A stretch of 64,000 nucleotides of DNA, from the NCBI RefSeq assembly GCF_018873765.1, contig NC_057919.1, forward strand, positions 63,254,484-63,318,483, written 5' to 3'. Below the pieces are notes generated by a model. It saw only the letters and a program-made list of their open reading frames with translations. It was not told the origin of the DNA and did no database searches. The position numbers were made by a program, and so were the translations under genes. Shown here one piece after another: positions 11,537-22,845 of this stretch. How positions within the stretch are numbered: the first letter of the stretch is position 1; every line of letters begins with the position of its first letter. This DNA comes from Telopea speciosissima (taxonomy: Eukaryota; Streptophyta; Magnoliopsida; Proteales; Proteaceae).

Positions 11537-11845
11537 ATGGAGAGAGTGTCGATGTTGTCCAAACAAAAGCCAGTTGTGATCTTCAGCAGGAGCTCCTGCG
11601 GCATGTGCCACACTGTCAAGACTCTCATCTGCAACTTTGGAGCCAGCCATTTGGTTCATGAGCTTGACGAGGATCCAAACGGACGGGAATTGGAGAGAGC
11701 ACTCACGAGGCTAGGGTGTAATCCAATCGTTCCGGTTGTATTCATAGGTGGAAAATTGATTGGTGGAGTGAATGAGATGATGAAGCTTCAGATGAATGGT
11801 ACTCTTAGAGAAACGCTCATCCAAGTTAATGCAATATGGGTTTAA
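11537..11845 (+). CDS. CC-type (ROXY class) glutaredoxin, copy 1, active site CGMC
   Basis: A single-exon gene of 102 codons, the usual length for small land-plant CC-type glutaredoxins. The thioredoxin fold is evident: the active site is C21-G22-M23-C24, followed by the V65-P66 cis-proline loop and the G71-G72 and G76-G77 glutathione-site glycines. The C-terminus is A-I-W-V, a variant of the A-L-W-L tail that lets ROXY proteins bind TGA bZIP factors. Family members act mainly in the nucleus and cytosol as redox-linked co-regulators of TGA-controlled genes (nitrogen signalling, development, defence). The second active-site residue is Gly rather than the usual Cys, so copies 1 and 2 depart from the canonical CCx[CS] class. 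The ATG follows CTTGATCTGTTGTAACA, conserved at all copies. E80 is followed by M-M-K-L, where the others have V-M/T-E-R. It appears intact; function is inferred from the family. Confidence 0.93.
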   Translation: MERVSMLSKQKPVVIFSRSSCGMCHTVKTLICNFGASHLVHELDEDPNGRELERALTRLGCNPIVPVVFIGGKLIGGVNEMMKLQMNGTLRETLIQVNAIWV

Positions 11846-11916
11846 TCTTCTATTACGTGGCTCTAATATCATGTTAAAAAATAATTTTTTTAGATACACT
11901 GATTTTTTTCTCAAGT

Positions 11917-11960
11917 AAATATATATATATATATATATATGGAGAGAGAGAGAGAGAGAG
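11917..11960. repeat. (AT)n then (GA)n microsatellite in the 3' flank of copy 1
   Basis: An AT dinucleotide run is followed directly by a GA run, between the stop codon and the poly(A) signal of copy 1. Confidence 0.9.
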
Positions 11961-12031
11961 AATACCTTATAGAGCCTTTTTTTTAATTAGCAGTCCTACT
12001 TTTGCATGTAACCTCTTTTTATGTAACTTAT

Positions 12032-12037
12032 AATAAA
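12032..12037 (+). terminator. Poly(A) signal of glutaredoxin copy 1
   Basis: AATAAA in the conserved block TGTAACTTATAATAAAG, 187 bases after the stop codon. The same block follows the other copies. Confidence 0.75.
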
Positions 12038-12259
12038 GATGAGTTTTTCATAATTTTTATTAAATATTTGAACTGTGATGATTGAAACTAGTAAAGTTGT
12101 TTATGTTTGGAATGGAATCCATTTTAATTAGTTCTGTTATGTCTTTCATTTCACCTTTTAGCCTCAAAGGATTCTTCTCAAGGACAAGAATAACATTGAC
12201 CTTATCAAGTCAAATCAAGGGTTATTATATACCAAGCTCCTTGTCGCTCTTCTTTATTA

Positions 12260-12654
12260 AAGGTTAGGGAAAAGGAACGCCATCCAGTCGTGTGTTGTGG
12301 CGTGTACCTGCGCACCTAGACAAAAATGGAATGGTGATCACACTGGTTGAAGGTCACTGGACATGAAATTCTTCAAAGGATTGGGTTTTTCTCAAGTCAT
12401 GGTGAACTAGGAATTCCTTCATGATGGTCATCCATGCACTTGGATGGGTGCTAGCAGGGAATACTAAAGTGCGTTTCGGATCGTTAACAAATAGGGGAGT
12501 AATAATGGCATAGTTTGTCGTTGTTTCATTCCTTCATCATGGGTGAAGAAAAACTTTCTCATTCAAATCAAATTATTAAGTTAAGTAAAAGTACCATAAG
12601 ATTCAAACATCCTTGTAAATCAATGAATGCAGGTGTTCTCACTCCAAAATTGTT
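12260..12654. other. Unassigned stretch between copy 1 and the LINE
   Basis: No gene, terminal repeat or paralogous match is recognised here. The open frame starting at 12515 runs through it into the LINE, but its first 50 codons do not resemble LINE protein and are probably fortuitous. Confidence 0.4.
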
Positions 12655-15358
12655 CCATTTTTATTTGCTAGGGTTTGTGGGGAACAACAAGGAGGGGGTG
12701 AAGGCGGAAGCAGTAAGATTTTTCAGGGATAGTTTCTCTTCGGGCCAGACCATGAACAATGAGGAAATGATGAGTGCCATCCCAGCTATTATCTTGGCGG
12801 AGGAGAATGTGCTGCTTACGGCAACGCCGCTTTTCGAAGAGGTTAAGGAGGCTGTGTTCGCTCTTTCTAAGGATAGTGCTCTAGGTCCAGATGGGTTCAC
12901 AGGGCATTTTTTTATAACATGTTGGGATATTGTAGGAGCGGATGTCTGGGCAGCGGTTAGAGATTTCTTTGAGGGAGGTTTTGTCCCTCGCAGCTTCACG
13001 TCTTCTCATCTCACGCTCATCCCTAAGAAGGGGGTACCCGAAACTATGTCGGATTTTAGACCGATAAGTTTATGCAACTTCTCCTATAAGATTATTGCCA
13101 AGGTCTTGGCGTCCAGGCTGGCTGTTCTGCTCCCGCATGTCATCTCTGAGGAGCAAGGAGCTTTTGTTAAAGGTCGTTGTATACATGAAAACATTGCTTT
13201 AGTACAGGAGGTGACCCAGGAGATTAATAGAAACACTCGGGGGGGAAATGTAATCTTGAAGCTTGATATGGCTAAGGCCTATGACCGATTGGAGTGGGGT
13301 TTTTTGGTGGAGGTGTTACGCAGGTTCGGCTTTTGTACCGAGTGGATTCGCCTTATTGAAAAGACCTTGCAGAATTGCTGGTTCTCTATTCTACTAGACA
13401 CAGGGCCTACTAGGTATTTCAAGTCCCCAAGGGGGCTCAGGCAAGGGGACCCCCTCTCTCCTCTCTTGTTCGTTCTGGCTGAAGAGGTTCTCAGTAGAGG
13501 ACTTACAAATCTTTTTGCAGATGGCAGGGTTGGTTTCTTCCACCTCCCTCGTGGGTGCCCAGGTATTACTCATAGCCTTTTTTCTGATGACACTATAATT
13601 TTTTCTAAGGGGAACAGGTCATCTATCCAGCAGATCATGAGTTGTATCTCAAAATATGAAGCGTGTTCGGGGCAGCTAGTGAACCGCCACAAGAGCTGTT
13701 TTGTGGTTGGCCGCAAGGCTCCCCCTAGGCTCTGCAAGAGGGTGAATGAAATTACTGGTTTTGAAAGAAAGTCTTTGCCGCTTACCTATTTGGGGGTGCC
13801 CCTATATACAGGGAGGCTCAGGGTGTCTTATTTTGAAGATTTTTTGGCTAGGGTTAAAAAGAAAATTGTAGGGTGGAAGGGTAAACTGTGCTCTCGGCAG
13901 GTGGGCGTGTGACTTTTCTAAAGTATGTACTGTCATCGATTCCAATCCATATCCTTCCTTGTTTGGATATCCCTCAAACCATTATGCAGTGGTTTAATTC
14001 ATTGTGTGCCAATTTTCTGTGGGTTGAATCGGAGTTTGGGAACAAGAGGCATTGGGTAAGCTGGCAAAAAGTGTGTAGACCATTACAGGAGGGGGGGTTT
14101 GGGAATTAGGCCTCTTAGTGAGGTGAATGTGTCCATGAGGCTTAAAGGCCTTTGGCGAGCTATGTCAGCACCTTCTCTGTGGAGCAGATTTTTCAAGGCA
14201 AAGTTCATGAAGGGGGAACACATCTCCTTAGTTCACCGACCAACAATGGGCACTAAAACTTGGAAGGCAGCTTTGGCTTTAAGGGACCTTTTGATGGAAA
14301 ACTCTATTTGGCTAGTGGGGCAAGGGAATGTGCTGTTCTGGTTAGACAATTGGAGTGGGGAGGGCCCTTTAATCGATTATGTGGATGGCGCGATTCATAT
14401 CGACACTGACCTGCGCATTAAGGACACCATGCAAGAGATGGGAAGATGGGATGTTGAGGTGATAGAAAGAATTGATAGCGCTGTGGTCCAAGATAGAGTG
14501 TCCAATAGCAATGTCCGCCTCTCTTCAAAGGAAGATCGGTTGGTGTGGTCCCCGGCAAATGATGGCAGTTCTCTCTTAAGTCGGCATGGCAAACAATTCG
14601 GAGGACGCACACGTTGGTGCCTGTCGCTCGTTGGATCTGGAATGGGACTGTCCCTATCAAGATCGGGTATTTCTCGTGGCAGGTTCTTTGTGGCAGTATC
14701 GCCACGGATGACGCAGTGATGCCTGTAGGGGTTCCATTGGCATCGAAATGCTTTTGTTGCCAGCGCCCTAAGCTGGAAACGGTGACCCACGTTCTCGTGT
14801 GTGGGATGGTGGCAGCCAAGGTGTGGTTGTTTTTTGCAAAGCTACTCGATGTCCAGGTCATTCACACCCATGATGCTAGGGCTAGAGTGCGCTTTTGGCA
14901 GTCCAACAGCTCTCTCAGTAATGTTTTCAGGTATGTGATTGGTGTGATCCCTTCTTTTATTATTTGGGAACTGTGGAAGGAAAGGAATAGTAGGAGGCAT
15001 GGAAATGGGGGGCGGTTTGCGAACATGATTATTGCGAGGATACTTAAGTGGGTGCAGGAGGTTCCCTTACTTGCATTTCCCACAGCTGTCACGAGCTTGA
15101 GGGAGGTGTTAGCGATCCAAGTAATGAAGATTAATCCCCCCACTCCCAGGCCTAGGCTGCCACGCCCAGTCTACAGGTGCCCCCCCTTCAATGGCGTGAA
15201 AGTGAATGTGGATGGTGCCAGTAAAGGCAATCCAGGCCTAAGCGGTGGGGGTGGGATTATACGCAACCAAGAGGGTAACCTGATCATGGCTTTTTCCAAT
15301 TATTAAGGCCATTGCTCCAACACCGAAGCTGAATTGAGGGCGATGTTAGATGGGTTGC

Positions 15359-18300
15359 TGTAGACACCACATTTTGACACCTTGGAAGTATGTCTTGGCA
15401 TTGATGGTTAAGGACGTAACTCGTGTGGTGACTGAATGGCAAGAATTACCAAATTACCCCTACCCCACTTTTTGTAACCAAACTGTCCCAAATAGAGCCT
15501 AAACCCTTAACATAGCCGTATTTAACCATTTTAAGTTCACATTTGAAGTTTCACCCAAATCCAACACCTTTCATGAAAATGATCGTTTTGCCCCTAGCAC
15601 GGTTCTCGGTATCTGGATCACCCGATTTAGTCCGAAATACTTTGGATGACCTCATTTGGTCATATTAAGTTTTCACGTAAAGTTTCGGCCAAATCGGATA
15701 ACTTTTGTGAAAATGACCGTTTTGCCCCTGGCATGGTTCTTGGTACCCGAGCCACCCGATGTGACCTAAAATCATTTGGATAACTTTATTTGGTCATATT
15801 GTGCTTACACGTAAAATTTCATGTAATTTTGGTATCATTTGGACCTTGATCGATGTGAAACACCATTTATGTGCTTTCCTCGATATCTGTGCCATTTTTA
15901 GGCAAAATCTGACCATATCTGTCACACGGATGAAAAGTACGGGTTGAGACCTTCGCGGCAATATGTGGCGCGTCAAAATCGACCACACGGATTGGAAGAT
16001 ATCAATTTTTGAATGTGGGCTTTTAAAATAGAATCTTTAAGAAAGAGAGAAAAATAAAATAAAAAGTTGACCGACCCGAGTCAGACCGGATTGACCCGAC
16101 CGGATCAACCCGGCCTGACCCGACCCACCTGAACTGTCGGTAGGGGACAAAGCCCCACCATTTAGGCTGAGCCACACAAGGCCCATCACCCATGCCCACC
16201 TGCCCAGCAGGCCTAGGCACACGCAAGCCCAGGCTGCACAGCAAGCCTAGGCACACGCAAGCCCAGGCTGCGCAGCAAGCCTGGCCACACGCAAGCCAGC
16301 CCATCACTCCTTATCCTAGCCATTAATGCACTAGGGGTCTTTGAGACCTTTCCTCGAACACTTTTTTCCTATAAATAGGAGGTGTTTTAGAGAGGTTGGG
16401 GACGGAGGAAAATTAGTGAAACATTACCTTCACGTAGTCCTTGATCCCCTCTTTCCATCCATGGTTTTCTTATCCATAGGTTATGCTCCATTACTAATAT
16501 AAAATTCCCTAAATACCCCTTCTTCACCACTCTTGCCATTCGAAGCAACCACACTTGGAGCGGCTTTTGGAGGTTTCCGGCGATACTTACGGTCAAAAAA
16601 AGGTTACTCAAGCTGAGCCCAGACACTTCCACGCTTCAGGGGTATTTTTCCATATTTTTTACTTATTTCTAAGTATTTGTTTTGATTTTCTTTACAACAA
16701 AGGTTGTTTTTCAGTTAAAAATAATTCAAGAGTGATAAAAATATGAAATTTTCAGGGATGATGCTTGTCACTATGTTTGACATCCATTAATTTTCTAAAG
16801 CTCCAAATCATTTTTTTTGTGACATTTTTGCCCCTGTAAAGAATTTCGGATTATATAAAATCTGAACATGTGGGTGGGTATTTGGACAAAAGTGTTATGA
16901 CCATGTTAAAGATCATGTTTTGATTAGTGGGAATGGGCTCTGGTTTGATCCAATTCGGATTTTTGATGGGGATTTTGTATTTTTCTTTGTTTTCCTTTCT
17001 TTTTTAGCATTTCAGAAAATATTAAAAATAATATAAATGTATAAAAATTCACAAAAAATTATAGAATGTATATTTCATCATGCTTGATTTTATGGAATCA
17101 TTATCCACTGACATGCATGTTTGATAGTTTTTATACATTTCCCACCTCATTTAGGGGTATAAATGTCATTTTTCTAATTATAATGAAAAATTCTGAAAAA
17201 ATAGGAAAAAATGTTTTTATGCATGACATGCTGTTTTAGAATGGTTTAGGATGTTTTCATATGCATACGTGACCATCATGCTTGATAGATATGCATACAA
17301 AGTCATTTGTGCCCTCTAGGGGCATTTTGGTAATTTACCAAACATGGGCCTAGGCTATCATTCTGGAAATATCATTTGGTGTGTTCAGTCATTTTAGGAT
17401 GTTTAACATCACTTTCGATGCCTACAATGATTCTAAGTGTCTTTTGACACTTTTGCCATTTTGCCCTTAGGGGCATTTTGGTCATTTTGTGACCAAACCT
17501 TGCTGAGGACCCCGGAAAGGCTCTTGTTACTTTTGCTGCATGTTTTAACATTTAATAAACATGTTTTAAGCATAAGTCAGCATTTTCATGAATTATCATG
17601 CATTTTCTACATATTTGCCATAATAGGGGCATTTTGGTAATTTTTACCACCCCACATTTCCTTGCCATTTCATGTGCTCTTGATGATCCAAATGCATGAT
17701 GTTAATGTTATTTAATCATGTTTTGCTTATTTACAGCATTTAAATATGATTTCATGCCTTTGTACATATTTTGGCCCTTTAGTGGCATTTTCGTAATTTT
17801 GGCTATTTTGGCCTATAAGCTATTTTGCTTATCAATATAATTGTCCTTCTCCATGATATAATTAGACTTGATTTTCTTTTTTACAGTCAACCATGTTTTA
17901 GATCATAGAGTTAGGCTTTCTAATTTAGGTAAAATCCATTAATTAGCTTAACTAGGATGCATAATGTACAAAACCATCTAGCCTAGTGATAGTAATCAGG
18001 ATTAAAACATTAATCTTAATTAGCCTAACTAGGTTCATAAATTTCAATTAAGATAATAAAAAATCTTCAAAAAAAAATTAGTTTAATTAGGTACATAATA
18101 TGTATAAAACAACAGTACACAACAGAGTTTGGTCTAGGAAGACCGGCCGTCGACCGGGCGGTTGCTGGGTGCCTAACACCTTCCCAGCCCGTAACTTGAC
18201 ACTTACCCAGAGATCTGGGGCAGACCATCCATTGAGTCATTGGAGTTAATTTAGCGCCCCTTCTGCGAAGAAGGGGCACCATTCATGGGTCCTAGACCCT

Positions 18301-18385
18301 AAATCTAGGTGGCGACTCCCATTTTTCCATTTTCCTTCTTTCCCCCAGGTGCACGCTCAGCAACCCTCCGTCCGCTGCACCTACA
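15359..18385 (+). mobile_element. Solo LTR A of a large-LTR family, TSD GTTGC
   Basis: It begins TGTAGACACCACA and ends GCACCTACA, so the tips are TGTAG/CTACA. GTTGC flanks it at 15354-15358 and 18386-18390. It is 3,027 bp with no gag or pol. The sequence shows the sense orientation: TATAAATA at 16370-16377 and a closing GTGGCGACTCCC motif near the 3' end. A second copy is at 53434-56425. A tandem unit of about 35 bases rich in CACGCAAGCCCAGGCTGC (about 16210-16290) is present once more here than in the other copy. Confidence 0.9.
16370..16377 (+). promoter_or_regulatory. TATA box of solo LTR A
   Basis: TATAAATA followed by GGAGG, about 1.0 kb into the LTR and conserved in the second copy (54398-54405). 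It is a plausible RNA start for the parent retrotransposon. Confidence 0.55.
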
Positions 18386-18904
18386 GTTGCGCCTTTGTGA
18401 AAGACTGGGTCTTGTGGGCTGCCATGTGAGCTCGGATTCGAAGACTATTGTGCAGTACATATGTGCGAAAAGGTGTGAGGTATGGAAGTGTTGGTACTGG
18501 TTTGAGGAGGTCTTACATCTAGTAGAGGCCTTAGATGCTAATGTGGTTTTCTCTTTTAGGGAAAGTAATCGTGCGGCGGATTTCTTGGCGAATTGGGCCT
18601 ATGGCACTCAAGGAAATAGTGTTTTTATGTCGCAGGGGGAGCTCCCGCCTAACCTCTCTCGCATTGTTAGAGAGGACAAGGCAGAACTTCCCGTGTTTCG
18701 CTTTTAGGGTGCTTGAGTTTGTTTCCCGTTTCTGTTGTAAGGGTGAGGCTATTCATGCTGGAGAGGTCTAGTGAGTGTTGTGATTTTGTACCTTTGGGTT
18801 TGGGGTAAGGCGAGCTACATCCCCCCTGTGTACTACGTTTTGGTTTTATCTAATAAAATCCTAGGGGCCAGCCCGGGTCCCAGATAATATTCGGGTTAAA
18901 AAAA

Positions 18905-20326
18905 CAAGTATATCTAATGTTGAGGTTTGAGAGCTTTGGTGTTCGAATTGAACATGGTAGCAGAATGTAAGTTCCCAAGCATGTTATGGATAGTAAATCA
19001 TTTCTAAGGAAAATTGGTAGCAGAATGTAAGTTCCTAAGCATGTTAAAGCTTGGCTCGGATCGGTCTGACACATTTAACAATCGGGCGGTCCCGGTGTGA
19101 GGTCCTAGCCCGTCGGGTACCCGACAAATGGATCGTTTATAAGCCCGGCTAGCCCGCCCTGTTATAACCCGACCCTTTAGTATCCCTTGAAATTTCCATT
19201 TTTAGAGTTATGTGCCTTTTTTTTTTTTGGGTAAATGGCTACGAGCCTGTTTAACTCAATGAATTAGTACTCAATGGTTTTTCAATTAAATGTGTCAGAT
19301 TACTCTTTTTCTTCTCCTTTCAAGATTTCAGAAGTGATCTTCAAGAGGGTTTTATTTCATGCATACATAGTCTCTTTAGCTATTTCCTTAGAGAATCCAA
19401 ACTAATTTTTAAACTTGCTTCTAGGTAAGTGTGGGTGGGGATGGTATATGATCAATTTTAGTCCCTTTATTTTAATTTTTAAACAAAATGACATAGGTAT
19501 ATAATCCTATATGGGGATAGGTGGCTCGGGGTGATATATGAACAATTTTAGGGTTGCACTATTTAGATCCCATTTAGAGCTAAACAAGCCCATAGCACGG
19601 TTAAGGCCCGATTCTAGTACCCAATTATAGTCCAACCGAGCCTATCCAGGTCCGGCCTGATTAGCTAATCGAGTGTTCACAGTGCATGCTTCAATCTTGG
19701 TTAAGTCCAATTAGGCCCGACCAGTTGAAACCCCTACTGAGAGGTAAGTAAAAAGCTCCTTGGAATCTGTTTCCACTAGAAGATGATCAATGCAAATCTG
19801 AAATCACCTCCAATTATCCACTTTGAATAGCCGGTGCTTCGCCTAGAAGTAAGGAGTTGAAAGAAGCTGGCTCCGATTTAACAAAATGTAATCAACGTCG
19901 ATGATAACAAATAACCATGCCAAGACCACCCTGGCTTTTGCTGTGGGCGCAGGAACCACATGACCAATCAATGTTCTTTTTCCCAAAAATGTATTAAACC
20001 CAATTTGGGGGAAAGAATTATGACCAAGCTGAGAAAACGCCAACAAAATCAAACAAGCACTTAAAGCGCAAAACAAGAAGGCGACTCTAAACTGTTACCA
20101 AAAAAAAAAAAAAAAAAGAAGGCGATTCTAAACAAATCGACCCTAACAAAAAATTTTAAGATACATGGAGGGGGCCGAAGACTGCAACTGCCTAAGAACC
20201 AGGAGTATGAACTGAAGAGAAATATCCCAGGCCGAACTGTTCCTGTTTCTCCCACAATCTTTGCATGGACACAGAGTGATAATTGAAAGAGCTTTTTGTT
20301 GCACCTCAAAACTGATAGATGACTAA
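18905..20326. other. Non-coding spacer with a short direct repeat and a decayed hAT-like element
   Basis: A 28-base block starting GGTAGCAGAATGTAAGTTCC occurs at about 18954 and 19015, about 61 bases apart. From about 19040 to 19735 the sequence is rich in GGCCCGA/AGCCCG motifs and ends GTTGAAACCCCTAC, resembling the right end of the non-autonomous hAT family complete at 56875-57503. The left end is not recognisable. No gene seen. Confidence 0.5.
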
Positions 20327-20465
20327 GTCTATGTTTGGTATGCATTCTTGGAATGCATTCTAGGTCGATTTTGCATTCTCCGATGATAAAAATAGTTGTT
20401 TTTATCGTCTGAGAATGTGAAATCGACCTCGAATGCCTTCCAAGAATGTATTTCAAACACAACCG
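20327..20465. repeat. Hairpin MITE of the TGTTTGGTATGCATTC family
   Basis: The left arm TGTTTGGTATGCATTCTTGG pairs with a right arm ending CCAAGAATGTATTTCAAACA, and GGTCGATTT/AAATCGACC continues the stem. Fragments with the same arms occur at 62646-62715 and 62928-62995. Non-coding. Confidence 0.8.
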
Positions 20466-21193
20466 AAGCTGATAGGAACACAGAGAACTGGACCATAGTG
20501 AACTTTGGTTATGCTAAAACTAGACACGTAAATTGGAGACTTTAAGATCTATGTATCCACAAAATTTAGACCCCATCCGATATGTACCACATGGTGGTAG
20601 AAATTTGGCAATCTTGATGACAAACTAATTAGCCAACAGCCAACCATTTTAATTAAGTTAGCTCTAGCTAGTTATTTTGTTTGATTTGATACTTCTAATT
20701 GCATTAGAGACCCTTTTTTTTTTTCTTCTTTTGCTAAAGATCCTTGAATTAAAGAAATAAAAAGAAGAAATTATAGAACAACCACACTCAAGAAACATAC
20801 TAACAGGCGAGAAACCCCCACCTTCGGCATGGCCATTAACACGGACCTATCGGTCTTTTATGTTTAATTTGTGAAGCAACCAACCAATGTCAAAGAAATT
20901 CTCTTTCCCTTTCTTCTTTGTTGCATGTCCTTTTGCATATATTATCATTTTCTATCTCCGAATCTATTAAAGCTACAAAGTAGAATATAAAAATCTCTCT
21001 CTCTCCCCCCCCCCCCCTCTTTTTTTCCTCCCATCTCTGTCTCTGTGTGTGCTGGTGAAAGTGACAGAGATTGTGAAACTGTGGGAGGAAAGAATAAGAA
21101 AGAGAGTTAATAATTTGTACTATATAGATCATGTACTTTAATTGCCAAATGTCTTAATATCTATGTGATGCCACGATCCGACCACGCATTTCC

Positions 21194-21198
<5 letters not shown>

Positions 21199-21242
<44 letters not shown>
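21199..21242. repeat. (CT)n microsatellite
   Basis: An uninterrupted CT dinucleotide run of about 44 bases lies in the unit 2 spacer. Confidence 0.95.
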
Positions 21243-21245
<3 letters not shown>

Positions 21246-21709
21246 GCCCACCAAATGTCTTAATATCTATGTACCATAAATATTAATGGGGATTCTTCCA
21301 CCACCACTTGCAAACCACACACACTGCGTTCTCATCATCTTCCACTATAAGTGCATGTCTACTTCGGATTCTTATACGATGATCAAGTCATATAAACATT
21401 ATGATGCAATAGCAACAAAAATAATGTATGGTTTCTATTATTGAAGTGTCTAACCCAAAAGCTTAATTATCAGATAAAAAAGTAAATGATACAGGCAAAA
21501 ACCTATGTGAAAAGGAGACCAAGATTTCGTTTATTTTAAGGGTTTTTTTTTTTTTTTTTGGTGTTCTTCTTTGTCCCTTGGTCTATCTCTCACTGATGGC
21601 TTTGTCGTAGGTGGGTGATTGTTTCCATGAGGGATATATTCTGAGTTTCCTAGTTTTTTCCAATTTGCACATCCTTTTTTTTTTTTAATATATTCGACCT
21701 TTTAGTAAA

Positions 21710-22005
21710 AAAGTATGTGCAGGAATCAAGACTGTAACAAGGTTGGGTTAGGTTAGCTGGGCAAACCCTGATTGGCCCTGACCATAGGGTGGGAGAGAAA
21801 GGAAATGCAAGGGCTAGGCTAGGTCGGGGAGAAGACGAAGAATAAAGAACAGGAAGAAGAAGAAGAAGATAGGGTTGGGCCGGACTCAACCCAAGGTCTC
21901 AACCTTGGCTCGACCCGACCTGTAGGCCAGGGTATCTCAACCTAAGCCCTGTTCGGACTCAAGGCTGGCTCGGGCTGATAGGGCCAAACTTGCACCCTTA
22001 ATAGA
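21710..22005. mobile_element. Decayed non-autonomous hAT-like element
   Basis: The stretch is rich in GGCTCGACCCGACC-type motifs and ends GCCAAACTTGCACCCTTA, matching the usual TAAGGGTGCAAGTTTGGC terminus of this plant family. The left end is degraded and no target duplication is readable. Confidence 0.45.
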
Positions 22006-22205
22006 AACCCTAGCACTCAAATATATAATTGGAGGTAGAGAAAAAAAATGTGTTTTAACTGTCAAATGGACTCTTCATGAAAAACTGGCCTTTGGCCTCA
22101 TTTTGGGCCGGGTGTAGATCAAGTGAACAAACTGGTGCAACTTGTAAGCCTCCTTTTGAATGAGTCTTTCCCAGCTATGTGTCATTTTCGAATTTGGCTC
22201 GTCTC

Positions 22206-22343
22206 TAGGGAGCCCAGCACTCCCAGGGTGCTGCTAGCCATTGAGCTGTGCAGCACACATCCCTAGGCATGCACCGAGATGTGTGCGGCATAGCTCAGCC
22301 GCTGGATGCCCCCTGGCAGCACCCTGAGCGCACGCCTCCCTGA
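22206..22343. repeat. GC-rich hairpin MITE
   Basis: Left arm (TAGGGAGCCCAGCACTCCCA) and right arm (TGAGCGCACGCCTCCCTGA) are imperfect reverse complements that continue through GGGTGCTGC and GTGTGCAGCAC-like blocks. Non-coding; GC-rich against its surroundings. Confidence 0.7.
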
Positions 22344-22727
22344 AAACGATTCTAATCCGTCATTTTCCAGTGCTCCATAACATTACATGAGATGCCATAT
22401 ATTTCTTGGGGGTGGGGGGGGAGAATGTTATCAGCTTTTTCTTTCTTCCTTTTCTCAGGAATGAAAAAGGAGATGCAACCATGCATTACCAATAGATTCC
22501 AACAGTGACAAAATGCCCCAAAAAAGAAAGAGAGAGAGAGAGAGAGAGGGGGGGGGTTCACATACAAACTCATGAGATCTCTCTAAGAGAATAGAAATCA
22601 GAAATTTCTTGTCGGATCTTAACTAAAGAACTGTTTTAGAAGCGAAAGGGTCCCTGTGCCAAATTTCAACACGTGTCTCAAACATAGAATATTTTGGATC
22701 CACAGATTAGAAAGTGAGAATTTTTAT

Positions 22728-22845
22728 CACCTCAAGAGCACCAAAAAGGTACATCTGAGGGTGCACCTTAAAGTGATTTTGTTTAAAACACTTCCCCAAG
22801 TGCATGTGCACCGTCAGATGTACCTTTTTGGTGCACTTGAGGGTG
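22728..22845. repeat. Hairpin MITE
   Basis: Arms 22728-22767 and 22806-22845 are almost perfect reverse complements sharing CACCAAAAAGGTACATCTGA, with a loop of about 38 bases. No target duplication was identified. Confidence 0.8.

Larger units (their letters stand above)
12676..18707 (+). pseudogene. LINE ORF2 remnant: reverse transcriptase, zf-RVT and RNase H
   Basis: Segments in order: reverse transcriptase 12676-13912, with D-F-R-P-I-S-L-C-N, K-L-D-M-A-K-A-Y-D-R (catalytic Asp), G-L-R-Q-G-D-P-L-S-P and F-S-D-D, where most plant L1 elements have F-A-D-D; then a connecting region in other frames (13888-14109, 14099-14580); zf-RVT near 14614-14830; RNase H from about 15199 (V-N-V-D-G-A-S-K-G-N). 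Frameshifts occur near 13900, 14100 and 14590, and an in-frame TAA (15303-15305) interrupts RNase H. The RNase H frame stops at the solo LTR and resumes without loss at 18386, ending at 18707. Both catalytic Asp codons of F-S-D-D are present, but the protein cannot be made. Confidence 0.88.
12655..18904 (+). mobile_element. L1-type LINE, 5'-truncated, split by a solo LTR
   Basis: It contains the reverse transcriptase, zf-RVT and RNase H parts of a plant L1 ORF2, then a 3' tail with TCTAATAAAATCC and a short A-rich end near 18894-18904. The 5' end is approximate: LINE-like protein becomes recognisable near 12676 and the endonuclease domain is missing. No target-site duplication was found. The RNase H section is interrupted by the solo LTR at 15359-18385. 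Confidence 0.85.

Noticed and set aside
12515..12670. N-terminal extension of the LINE frame (first 50 codons)
   Set aside because: No similarity to LINE ORF2; the frame happens to be open across the probable 5' truncation junction.
18890..18960. Target-site duplication for the LINE
   Set aside because: No convincing match between the sequence after the A-rich tail and the region around 12600-12680 could be found, so none is reported.
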